Under the pieces are notes generated by a model, which was given only the letters and a program-made list of their open reading frames with translations, had not been told where the DNA came from and ran no database searches. The position numbers and the translations under genes are program-made. A stretch of 57,359 bases of DNA from Smittium culicis (taxonomy: Eukaryota; Kickxellomycota; Harpellomycetes; Harpellales; Legeriomycetaceae): contig LSSN01001337.1 of the NCBI GenBank assembly GCA_001970855.1, forward strand, positions 1 to 57,359, in the 5' to 3' direction. Positions 31,780 through 41,546 of this stretch are shown in pieces (the stretch's first letter is position 1; each line of letters begins with the position of its first letter).

Positions 31780-31977
31780 ATATGGGATATTATTTGGAGG
31801 AGCAGAACTTTTGCCAATAAGTTTTCCCTACTTTTCAGCATTACTTTTAATTATAATTCAATTTAGAGTTTATCATCGAATGGTTTACTTGATACAACCA
31901 ATAGTGTACCCTAAAACATACTAGCAAATAGAATTTATAAGAAAAAAAGTTCCGCTTCTCTGAAGAATATCCCATAT
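31780..31977. mobile_element. Second MITE family (33-bp inverted ends), 198 bp
   Basis: TATGGGATATTATTTGGAGG and onward to AGAACTTTT on the left is mirrored on the right by AAAAAGTTCCGCTTCTC through to GAATATCCCATA. The interior is non-coding and differs from the TTAA-MITE. Other copies lie at 52406-52604, 53141-53292, 55510-55706 and 56216-56595. Confidence 0.75.
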
Positions 31978-31989
31978 TCTTCCATTTTA

Positions 31990-32185
31990 ATAATAGTTAC
32001 GTATAAATAAAAAAATAAATTATCTGATTCGCTAACTGATTTTAAGCGAATTATTGTTTGATACAATTTATCGAAAATCAATAATTTTTAGGGTCTCGGA
32101 GTTAAATTATAACTATCGGGAAAATATTTTACTCTATTTGAAAGATAAATAAAAAGTTTACCAACTGTGTCCGAGTTAAAGGCTA
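31990..32185 (-). mobile_element. TTAA-MITE, very decayed
   Basis: The block order is visible (AAATTATCTGATTCGCTAAC, ATCAATAATTTTTAGGGTCTCGG, AAAAGTTTACCAACTG), but the ends are not. Confidence 0.45.
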
Positions 32186-32298
32186 ACCTTCTGGCGGCTA
32201 TTTCTCATTATAAATCAAGTTATTAGATTTATACGTTATTTTTTATTCAAATATATTATCTACAAAATTTTTTGAATCTCGGAGTATTTCTATTTTCA

Positions 32299-32496
32299 TT
32301 AACCCTTTCACGGGCGGTAGACTATTTTTTACCCGCCAATTATAGCCAAGAGCGTTTAATTAAGGGGCTTTAATTCCGAGGTATTAAAAATTATTGGTAA
32401 TTTTAAAAATAAAAACCAATAATAAACTTTCTTTCAAACCATAAACGGATTAATAAATTGAGTTTTTTAAACGAGATTTCGACGGTAAATGGTTAA
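32299..32496 (+). mobile_element. TTAA-MITE, 198 bp
   Basis: The left end TTAACCCTTTCACGGGCGG matches consensus. The right end is weakened (GATTTCGACGGTAAATGGTTAA). TTAA is kept on both flanks. Confidence 0.85.
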
Positions 32497-32571
32497 ACGA
32501 AGTTCCTAATTTTTTTAGATTAATAATGGTATCTCGCTCATGAAGGAGCGGAAGTGAGTTTTAGAAACACT

Positions 32572-32768
32572 TTAACGCTTTCCCGCCCATAAATGTTTAA
32601 AAAAATAAATTATATGATTCGTTAATGATTTATAAGCAAGTTTATTATTTGTTGTTATTTTACATTATACCAATTATTCTTAAAGCCTCCGAATTAAAGT
32701 ATTTTATTAAGCTCTGTTGGCTATATATGGTGGGTCATAAACAGTCTATTTCCACGAAAAGGGTATAA
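32572..32768 (-). mobile_element. TTAA-MITE, 197 bp, one end drifted
   Basis: It starts TTAACGCTTTCCCGCCCA, keeps AATTCTTAAAGCCTCCGAA, and ends at AAAAGGGTATAA. Confidence 0.75.
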
Positions 32769-33004
32769 GTAGATAGGAAAAAGTTACTGCCGAAAAGCTA
32801 TTCTCGCCAATAAAATTGACTAATAAACAATGAACCTAATAATTAAGTAATTCATAGTAAACTAGAAATATCAATAAATTTTTATTTGCGTAAACGTATT
32901 TTGTGTTATTAGGTGATTTTAGGTAAATATCATTGAAAAAAAAAAAGAAATGTTTATTCAAAAACTAAAGGCTCTTGTTGCAAATCCCCTAATTAAAAAT
33001 GTAG

Positions 33005-33202
33005 TTTATCCCTTTCACGGGCGATAGATTATTTTTGATCCTATAATTATAGCCAATTATGATAAACTAAAACACTTTAATTCCGAGACCTTAAGAATCA
33101 TTGGCATAATGTAAATTAACAGCAAATAATAGATTTGATAAAAAATCATAAACCAATCAATAAATTGGTTTTTTTAAAGAGTGTTGGACGGGAAAGGGTT
33201 AT
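33005..33202 (+). mobile_element. TTAA-MITE flanked by TTAT instead of TTAA
   Basis: It is a well-preserved copy: left CCCTTTCACGGGCGATAG, right GTGTTGGACGGGAAAGGG. TTAT stands at both flanks, read on the same strand. It lies about 300 bp upstream of the third Zn2Cys6 gene, in its promoter region. Confidence 0.85.
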
Positions 33203-33508
33203 ATCAATATATTTAATATCTGGCTTGAGTATCTATACTTATCATTCCAGCTCTAAAAATGAGCAATTTAAAATCAAAAGATTAACTTTAATAGACCCAA
33301 AAAGACTTTTAGAACTATAATACCAATTATATTTATATTTAAATAACTTTATACCCATTCTATAATTAATAAACTTTTAGGTCAAGTTTCTATCGAATTA
33401 ATTTTCATCATAATTGAAACCTAATAGTTAAAGAACTTTGATAAATTTAATTCTAAAATAATTTCAATTACTTTTTATAATACATCTATACAAATATAAG
33501 GAAGAGAA

Positions 33509-36064
33509 ATGGAACGAGATGAAGTTAATAGCTCAGAAAAAGCTCTGTTGAAATCAGTAAAACGAGGAAAGGTATTTTACTCTTGCATAGTTTGTCGAGG
33601 CAGGAAAGTCAAATGTGACGGTGTACGCCCCAGCTGCGGAACGTGTATTAGTAATGATAGAACTTGCAACTACCAAGTAATGCCGAAATCTGAGAAAGTA
33701 ACCAAGGACTTGAAAAGTATTAATTCGAAGCTAGCTAAAATAAACGCAGCTTTAGAGATAATAAATAAATCACCTAAATTCAAAAATGAAGATAGCTTAT
33801 CTAATGCTGTAAATTCACGACTAGAGGTTAATAAATGCATACTGGATATATTTAGTCGTAAAGAGAAATTAAAAGCTAAAGGTGAAGATTTTTCATCTGA
33901 TAAAAATAAAATAAGGCACGAAATATTAAATAATCAGACAAATTTCTGTGAAAATAAACATAGTGCATCTCATGCAATAGGACCTGAAATTAACGAAGTC
34001 ATATCTGAACTTGAATTGGAGCTTGGCTATCTTGGTATTAGTGACGATTTATTTATTAGAGCAATTAAAAAAATACCAAATGGTTCACATTTATCTCTCA
34101 TATTGAGCAAAGATAATATCATAGCTCGCACAAAAAATAAAACACTACCTGACTATTTTAAATTCAGCATCCTCGCAATACTATCCAAAATTCTTAGCAA
34201 TGGTGTGGTATTCAATAGTCATTTCTACCTTTGTGGCTCGACGTATGCTGATAAGGCATTTGAATTGATATCAAAAGAATTGAACCGTCCAACTGTTGAT
34301 AAAATTTCCTCTGCACTTATCCTTATTATACACTATGATGGAAACTCAAATCCCACTAGGTCTAACTTTCTTTTCGATTTATCTATGAAATATGCCTATT
34401 TACTTAGAATGCATTCCATAGACGCTTCGAAGTACACTAGTCCTAAAACCATCGAAGACTGGCATTTTTTGGAATACAAAAGAAGAGTATGGTGGTTTTT
34501 GTATATAAAAAGTGTCGTCATTTCACTAAACTCTGCAACAGTTAACAAAATTCCTCTAACTGATGTATTTGTTAATTTACCTTCACATGATTACTACTTT
34601 AGCTACTATAAATCTGAAAAAAAAATTGTAGACAATAATATAACCTTGGATTCTATATCTGAAATGAAAAACCAAAAAGAAAAAAGGGATAGCTTTTATA
34701 TAGTCGTTAAATCTTACATCGAACTTGGAATTTCTTCAGATTTTTTGAACAGGGCTAGATTAAAATTGAAAATTTTACCAAAAGATTTCTATTTACAATT
34801 ACAATATACCAAAATCAGAATAAAAAATTTTGAAGATTATCTACGAGGCATTTTCCCTTCTATAGACTTAGACATGAACGAGTTGCCCTCCGAAAGTGCT
34901 TGTTCTAATATATTTAAGAGCTTAAGTTTTGACACTTATTGTATAAGCTCGATTATAATTCGAATAGCAGCTATTTTAATTCACAAAATTGAAATAATAC
35001 CTTATAGCCTCGACCCTAATCATCTTATAAAATCTAAAGTGGGAAAAGAAGTTTGTATCAGCAAAGCAATTCAAACTGTATCGTTAATAAAGTGGTATAT
35101 AGCTATAAATAAGCCCAAGCTAGTAAATGTGACTATATTTTACGCTGCAGATATTTGTGGTATTATTTTATTTAATTCATTAGAAGCTCAAGATCACCCA
35201 AAAATTAATACAATAAGAGAATCGCTAAAATTTTCGTTTTCATTCTTAAAAGAACACGAGTCACATCTACCTGCAAATTATGAGCTCGATATCACTGTCA
35301 GAGAAAACAGCATTGTTTACAAGAAATCAAAAATTGTTAATAAAAATCTCTTGAAACTTTTCCCAGAGTTGGATCTGGCTCGTCTAACTAAACACGATAA
35401 CAATTTGTGGTTTATTTTCCCAGCATCATCTCCGGAGGCTTATATGTGCTGTTCTGTAAATTATAGCAGTCCCATGTATAAGTATATATTTATTAAAAAT
35501 TGGTTGGATTCAGAGATTATGTTGACCAGAGACCCGAAATACTCAAATCTCAACCATATGCCTAATACTACTAGCGGCTATAAAAATATAAGTATGGAAA
35601 TCAAAACTGATATGAGTCCAAGCCCTGAAGGGGAAAAAAATTTGTCAAAAACGATGAATTTAATATCTAGGAATAATTTTTTTAACTCAGAGGGAATAAG
35701 CAATGCATCAAAATTATGCAAGGGCGCATTATTCAGAAAAATTGATGATAATACTCGTCCCTTTTTCAAAACGCCTATTAACAAATTCAAAAAACCTTGT
35801 ATTTTATTCGGATTCGAGGATTGTCAAAATGATAGTTTTTATTGCTTTATAAACTCTAAAAGCAAGAAAAATAGTAATGAATATAACCCAGAAAAAACCA
35901 ATCAAGTAGATATTTTTTTATCAAATGATTCATCAAAATCTATTCCACATATTCACGTAAGGAATGGAGTAAAGCGTAGCATAATTCCAGATGTCGTTAA
36001 CTATTTCAGTTCCAATAAAAGAAAAAAAACTCGAATGTCCATTTCTAATTTGCTAAACAGTTAA
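33509..36064 (+). CDS. Zn2Cys6 fungal-type transcription factor, paralogue 3
   Basis: This 851-residue intronless protein is predicted to be a nuclear DNA-binding regulator. Zinc-cluster cysteines stand at residues 26, 29, 36, 43, 46 and 53 (CRGRKVKCDGVRPSCGTC). A short helical linker follows (NSKLAKINAALEIIN, about 72-86). The fungal regulatory domain includes YFKFSILAI, YLCGSTYADKAFE, RRVWWFLYIKSV (about 324) and VNLPSHDYYF. SSPMYKYIFIKNW is conserved near residue 655. The C-terminus is KRKKTRMSISNLLNS. The variable region between these last two blocks is asparagine- and serine-rich and may be the activation region. It shares its upstream interval with the divergent paralogue at 21498-24059 and has a TTAA-MITE about 300 bp before its ATG. 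The start matches that of the paralogue in spacing to the cluster. Confidence 0.93.
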   Translation: MERDEVNSSEKALLKSVKRGKVFYSCIVCRGRKVKCDGVRPSCGTCISNDRTCNYQVMPKSEKVTKDLKSINSKLAKINAALEIINKSPKFKNEDSLSNAVNSRLEVNKCILDIFSRKEKLKAKGEDFSSDKNKIRHEILNNQTNFCENKHSASHAIGPEINEVISELELELGYLGISDDLFIRAIKKIPNGSHLSLILSKDNIIARTKNKTLPDYFKFSILAILSKILSNGVVFNSHFYLCGSTYADKAFELISKELNRPTVDKISSALILIIHYDGNSNPTRSNFLFDLSMKYAYLLRMHSIDASKYTSPKTIEDWHFLEYKRRVWWFLYIKSVVISLNSATVNKIPLTDVFVNLPSHDYYFSYYKSEKKIVDNNITLDSISEMKNQKEKRDSFYIVVKSYIELGISSDFLNRARLKLKILPKDFYLQLQYTKIRIKNFEDYLRGIFPSIDLDMNELPSESACSNIFKSLSFDTYCISSIIIRIAAILIHKIEIIPYSLDPNHLIKSKVGKEVCISKAIQTVSLIKWYIAINKPKLVNVTIFYAADICGIILFNSLEAQDHPKINTIRESLKFSFSFLKEHESHLPANYELDITVRENSIVYKKSKIVNKNLLKLFPELDLARLTKHDNNLWFIFPASSPEAYMCCSVNYSSPMYKYIFIKNWLDSEIMLTRDPKYSNLNHMPNTTSGYKNISMEIKTDMSPSPEGEKNLSKTMNLISRNNFFNSEGISNASKLCKGALFRKIDDNTRPFFKTPINKFKKPCILFGFEDCQNDSFYCFINSKSKKNSNEYNPEKTNQVDIFLSNDSSKSIPHIHVRNGVKRSIIPDVVNYFSSNKRKKTRMSISNLLNS

Positions 36065-36935
36065 TATTAGATTCTAAAACATCATATTGAGAAATTATTG
36101 CAATAAAACAATAAAAATCAAATCAGCAATTACATACCAGTAAATTGGTTTACTTTCTATTTAAATCTAACTGAACTCAATTAAATGCAATTTTTATTCA
36201 AGAATATTTAAAAATTTCTGTTGACATGATTCAAGTATTAAATCAAAATCTTTTGAAATCGCTCGAATAATAGGTTAAAAAAAAATTTTTTTTTGTTCTA
36301 GATTCAAATACTGGCTATCTAGCAATATAATAATGCAAATCAATTTTATATTTTTTATTTAATTGTTTTTAATAAAAATTTTATTTATATCAGTAAGTTT
36401 AATAACGATGTTAAAATAATTTGGGACTAATTCAAATATTGAATTCACATTGTGAATAGAATATCTTTAGTGATCAAACTAGCTTAATGGGAAGAATTCT
36501 GTTGGATGAGTATAAATTTTAATTAATTTGAACAAGTTCTAGCTGTATTAGCTTACAATAAATTATATTGTTTTTGTATAAAAAATTAATAATATAATAA
36601 AATCAATCTGCCTTGGAAATTTTTATCCTTCCAATCAACCCTATAGGCTATCACAGTTGCGAAAAAAAAATTTAGATTTGTGATCCTAGTAATTATATAT
36701 TTATTTTATAAAAAATAAAGCAACTTAATATTCACAATCCTTAAAGGATATGCTTTTACATTTCATCATTTTATTTTTTTATTTGATAAAGAGGTACTTG
36801 ATAGTAAAAATAAAATGTAAAGTGAACACTTTTTTTTTTATAAAGCTCTAGTGTTATATGGTAGAGTTAGAAAATCATCCTCAAAACATACCGGCGTTAA
36901 ATCTGAATGTAATTTTTTTGAGTATTAGTAACATA
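36065..36935. other. AT-rich stretch, nothing recognised
   Basis: It probably includes the 3' untranslated region of the third Zn2Cys6 gene. There are homopolymers and no repeats shared with the rest of the window. Confidence 0.5.
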
Positions 36936-36996
36936 CAAGCCAATAGTAACCGGGAGCGCCCGGCGGATCAAAAATTTTTGAATACAAGATTCAAAT

Positions 36997-37071
36997 GGTC
37001 AGACTATCGTCACGATAGTCGACCGGAAACGACGAAATAACCGGTCTGTCATCCACCGGTGGACGGTGGAT
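36997..37071. repeat. Three consecutive perfect inverted repeats (hairpin triplet)
   Basis: GACTATCGT-C-ACGATAGTC occupies 37002-37020. GACCGG at 37021-37026 pairs with CCGGTC at 37041-37046. ATCCACCG at 37051-37058 pairs with CGGTGGAT at 37064-37071. GGTC at 36997-37000 can also pair with GACC at 37021-37024 and extend the first stem. The patch is GC-rich, sits directly before the LINE coding remnant, and would make three stems in about 75 nt of RNA. Confidence 0.8.
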
Positions 37072-37596
37072 CAGAAAATCGGCAAAAAAGGCAACTGGGT
37101 TGACCTTCAAGCTATGTATCCAGACCTGAGGCTGGGCCTTCAGGACCTTGAGGGAAATGCGTATGGGCACATTCCGGACCTCCCAATGCCAGTCGAACAT
37201 GAAAATCGTCGACCAAAAATTTAAAAAATTTTGCCCCTGCTGCAACTTGTGTGTGCCTGAGACGGTCGACCACATACTTCTGAGCTGCAGCGGGTGGCGA
37301 AATCACCGTTCATCGACGATCGGCCGGTCCATACCGATGCCAATCAGTTCTGACGAAAAAATTTACTTTTGAATTTCAACGAAGCCCGGTTGGGGCTAGT
37401 TGGAAAACTCCTTGTGGGGGGGGGGGGTCTAAACAATCTTTGAGCCAGTTTCGAGCTGGCACAGCCGATCAAAATTTTGAACGTAATCCACGTGCTCAGA
37501 AAACTTACACTTCGAATTATAGGTGATTCAAAATCTTCCTTGACCAATTCCCAGTGGGTATGGAGCTGCTAGAGCAGCGGAGGGAGGTCGTTTGAA
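37068..37596 (+). pseudogene. 3' end of a LINE reverse transcriptase (C-terminal zinc motif)
   Basis: Pieces in different plus frames make the C-terminus of a non-LTR retrotransposon polymerase. NWVDLQAMYPDLRLGLQ (about 37095-37145) is followed, after a frame change, by MRMGTFRTSQCQS. Then come CPCCNLCVPETVDHILLSCSGW (about 37234-37299), with the Cx2Cx(n)Hx4C spacing of the C-terminal zinc motif of these enzymes. Further on, after a G-run at 37417-37427, TSNYR and FLDQFPVGMELLEQRREVV lead to a TGA at about 37594-37596. The last ten codons recur at the right window edge in a second copy. GC content is much higher than the flanks. Everything upstream (endonuclease, RT core) is missing, so this is a 5'-truncated, frameshifted copy. 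Confidence 0.75.
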
Positions 37597-38161
37597 AAAA
37601 AAAATTAGTATTTTTTTAACTTTTTAAATTTATTTTTTAGTTTTTTTTATACTTTTAAATTATGTTTAATTAACTTTCTGAGGCAAAATAAAAAAAAGGC
37701 CAGACGTAAATTCAAGCTTGATACTATATGGGAAATACTTGGTAGACATGTAACTTCTATTCTTAGAAATTCTATATTCTTAGTTATATATGGTAAAGTT
37801 ATTGGCTGTATTAGATTATTCATTAGGTGATAGTTCTAATGCGATTAAAAAATAAAGGTGAAGTTGCTAAGTAGGAAAAACTTAATAGGAAAAGTTCTTT
37901 GTCTTTAATTAATATCCCATTATGTTGGGGATTAAATCATATCGAATAATTATTTGGAATTCTGCCTGCTTTTTTATCGGTTTTATATTTGCTTGGAGTT
38001 TCTAAAATATGTATTTAGTGTTGTTCCAGAAATATAAAATTGGTTTTTAATTTAAATTTCTGAGATAAATCTGGATTTCATGAAATTATTTTGGTTTTTT
38101 TTATGAGCATTAGTTGCTATGTTTTTTTCTAAGTTTTAGTAGTCTATTTGATAGTATAAGA

Positions 38162-38192
<31 letters not shown>
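38162..38192. repeat. (AAT)n microsatellite
   Basis: About ten perfect AAT units. Confidence 0.9.
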
Positions 38193-38466
38193 TATTAGAT
38201 TTTATGTTTTATATGCGACCAAAAAAAAAGCTATTATTTAATATAAAGTTAAAATTTTATTCTTTACCTTCTACTCTTTTTTAAAATTGGATAATTTTTT
38301 TTATCACCTTTGTTTAGGTTTTATACCTTTGCTTTTTTAGGTATTTTCTATTTGATAGGGGTCAGTTTGTTTAAATTTTTAAATATCTAAATAGCAGATT
38401 TTAATTATTAGTATGTTTACATTACTTGATACGATTATTAAATAATTTTAATTTTTAAAAAAAAAA

Positions 38467-38489
38467 ACCATAACCATAACCATAACCAT
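38467..38489. repeat. Short AACCAT hexamer repeat
   Basis: About four AACCAT units in tandem. It is hexameric like telomere repeats but not the common fungal TTAGGG type. Confidence 0.85.
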
Positions 38490-40946
38490 TGGTGGATTCC
38501 AGTTATTGTATTGTTTCTTTAAAATCGGTATCTTAAAAAATTTAATTTCTTTTAATTTAATTATATTTATACTCGATTGTATTTAAGTATATGAATGGCT
38601 TCTATTTTTGGAAATTTTTTTACAAATATAATTTTCAGAAAGTAGAAAATAATAAAATTTTGCCCCTGATTTGAAAGGTAAACATTCGCGCCTAACTTTA
38701 TTCTAGATTTATAATTATTTTTTACAACCAAGATTCATTAACTTCAACCTAAACAAATATTTAAACAAAAGGTCTTATTTTGGTACTAAACCTATATAAA
38801 AAGAATTATTCATACTTATAATAACTTTACACCTTGTTTAGAGCTGCGGTTTGATATTATTTAAACGAGATTTAGTTAAATTTAACCACCAAAGTTAAAT
38901 TCTGTATGCTATATTTTGTATATTTTTTTAATTATACAATTTTAAAAATAAAAAGGATTATATCGAATGATTTCAATTAATTGGAAATTTTTACCTAATC
39001 TTCTGCATAAAATTATCGCTTAAAATTAAAAAAGGTGATTAATTACTAGAAATTTTTAAAACTTATGCAGTAAAACTATCTATATTGTATTTAGCTACTC
39101 TGTAAAATTTTGTGACTCCTAGTACACTTCAAATTAAGCGGAAAATATTTCAAGTTATTCATAATTAATTTAGCGATCTTAGCAAACACATTGGAATATT
39201 AGATTCAAAATAAAACTAACAATATTAAACTCCAAAATGGAAAAAAATTTATATAAAAAAACAACGATAATCGAAATTCCCAGTAAAAATATGGCGTATT
39301 CAAAAATAATTATAACGAATAGATCAAAGCTGCCCCAAAATAATCTGTTGTAGAAGATTGGATTGTATCGAATTTATTAATATATTACTAATAATAGCAT
39401 ATGCACGAATATTAAACCTGCATTAAAAGCAAAACAATAAGAATACATATGAGACTATTAAGAAGTATTAATAAATAGTCATTATATTACATAGGTATAA
39501 TAATAATACATATGTATTAAAATGAAAAGCGAAATAAAAAATGCAGCGTTAAAGACTTTGTTTATATTATATTTTTATACTTTTATATTTTATTCTATTA
39601 AGTATTAGGGTTAATAAAGTTTATTTCAACACAGGTTGTGATAAAAAAGGTTTAAAAGCAGCCTTTATTACTTTAGTTTAATATTATCTTCATAACATCT
39701 TTTAAAGATCATAAAATTAAATAAAATGTTTAACCCAAAAAATATTTTTAAAAGTTATTTAAAGAGTAATTAAAGTAATAATTTAGGTCACAATTACTTG
39801 TACCGTAACACTATAAATATTTTAATAGCTTGAAATTCGATATTTTTAATTTAATGAGTATAAAATACAGAATAAAATGGCAAGAAATTTTTTAAAAAAT
39901 TTAGACATATATGGGTACTTTTTCATTGATGGGGATATATACTATTAAAATGGGATCGTCCCTAAATCAATTTTATGAAGATCATATCTTATTATTAGTT
40001 GCTAAAAAAATTTGATTTGAACCTATTTCATTCATAAATATTAAAAGATGCAAAATTCAACAAAAAAAGGTTATAATGTTTTTAGCAGTCAAATTGTGCC
40101 AAATATGGCTCAATTGTTAAATCCTCGGGCCAATTTTAGTTTAACAAATCAGCTTTGCAAAAAAATTTCAAATTTCTGGTTTACTTGATTAAAATCAGTC
40201 CTACTAAAAAAGTATTGAACAATTGACAATAAGTAAAATATAATTAAAAACAATTCAACCTCATTTAATATAAAAATGTAGTACAATATAGAACTATATT
40301 TATTTTGCTGAACACTTTTAATGTCTCTTCAAGTATAGAGGTTTTTTTTATATATTGTTCTATATATATTAATGAATAATAAATGTCTTTTAGTGTATAT
40401 CAAGATTATTTATATTTTTTATTCTAATTTATCTAAAATAACAATAATAGTAAAAATAGAGAAACAAATATAATTGAAAATGTTACTTAACAAAAAAAAA
40501 ACAGTAATAAAACGAATGGATTAATACGGAACATTCTGAACATATCTGAATATTCTGAATTTTTGAATTTTTGTGGAAAATTTCACTAAAAAAAATTTAA
40601 AGCTATACAAATCAACAATCATTTATTGTAAAAAATACTATAAATTCTGAGTGAGCTGCAATGATAAAGGTCTGGAATTTTTAAGAAGAAAAAAAAACTA
40701 TCATATTAGAAGGGAATAAATAATATTAAATGTGTAAGAGATGGAAAAAAAAACATAAAAAATTAAAAAATATACCTCAAAATTAATTAGAAACAAGCCT
40801 AATGTAATTTATATTATCATGAAAAAAAAACAATACAGAGGAGAAAATCAATAAAGATTATAATATATCAAGAAATTAATCAAATAAAGAAATAATATTC
40901 AATAAAGCAACCATATTTGATTTCATTGATATTTTTTTCTGAATCT

Positions 40947-41546
40947 CGGAATTTTATTGGTACGATAACAATAATAGAAAATATCAGGTAAAATAAACTA
41001 AAAAAATAGTACAACTGGTACAAGGCGCAAAAAAACTAATATTCTAATAATAATAAATTCCTCTGCCGGTCTAACGGCTACATACCTAAAGGGAAATAGG
41101 ATCAATCTACAAACCGAAGATCCAACCAGGCATTGCTTCAAGTAGACTGGATGACTGAAGTTAAAAGCAGTCATGGAATTAAGCTCGTTCCAACAAAATT
41201 GAATTCGTTGAGGTCATTGAGCTTCTAGTCAGTGCCTATATCTAACAGGATTAATAAAAAATAAGCTCTTATCCATATTTAGGAATGATCGGCCAGGCTT
41301 TTCTAAAATAAGCTGCTAAACGGCTGAGATCCGTATTGCTGTTGAACGCTGGATCTGTGCACAGAAATTGCCCCAGAATGTGCTAAACGAATCGGTTCCT
41401 CCCGTTACTAAATGGTCCTAATTAGGAATCGCTGTCTTTCGAATCGCTGATCATTGCCTTCACTATCCCCGACTAAGGATAGATTAACGCTATGTGAAAT
41501 ATATGTGTAGTGTACTTATAAAAGTACAATACTTAAGCCCCTAAAC
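40947..41546 (-). mobile_element. Shared-tail retroposon, ~600-bp copy
   Basis: In minus orientation it runs from GTTTAGGGGCTTAAGTATTG (5' side, 41546) to TACCAATAAAATTCCGAG (3' side, 40947). It matches 50605-51202 over its full length in the opposite orientation. Internal conserved blocks include an AAGTACACT palindromic area, GGGGATAGTGAAGGCAA and ACCGATTCGTTTAGCACA. It has no convincing long open frame, so it is probably a SINE-like or internally deleted LINE family. Confidence 0.8.

Larger units (their letters stand above)
37597..40946. other. 3.3-kb gene-free AT-rich stretch
   Basis: It holds an (AAT)n run at 38162-38192 and four AACCAT units at 38467-38489. No MITE, retroposon or coding remnant was recognised, in contrast to the dense repeats on either side. 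Confidence 0.5.

Noticed and set aside
36997..37071. Self-cleaving ribozyme at the hairpin triplet
   Set aside because: No hammerhead core (CTGATGA with GAAA in the right order) is present on either strand, and I could not fit another known class by eye.
37416..37428. G-run as a quadruplex or regulatory site
   Set aside because: It is a single homopolymer inside a frameshifted LINE remnant, and a slippage or sequencing expansion is the simpler reading.
38467..38489. Interstitial telomere repeat
   Set aside because: AACCAT is not a known common fungal telomere unit, and only about four units exist.
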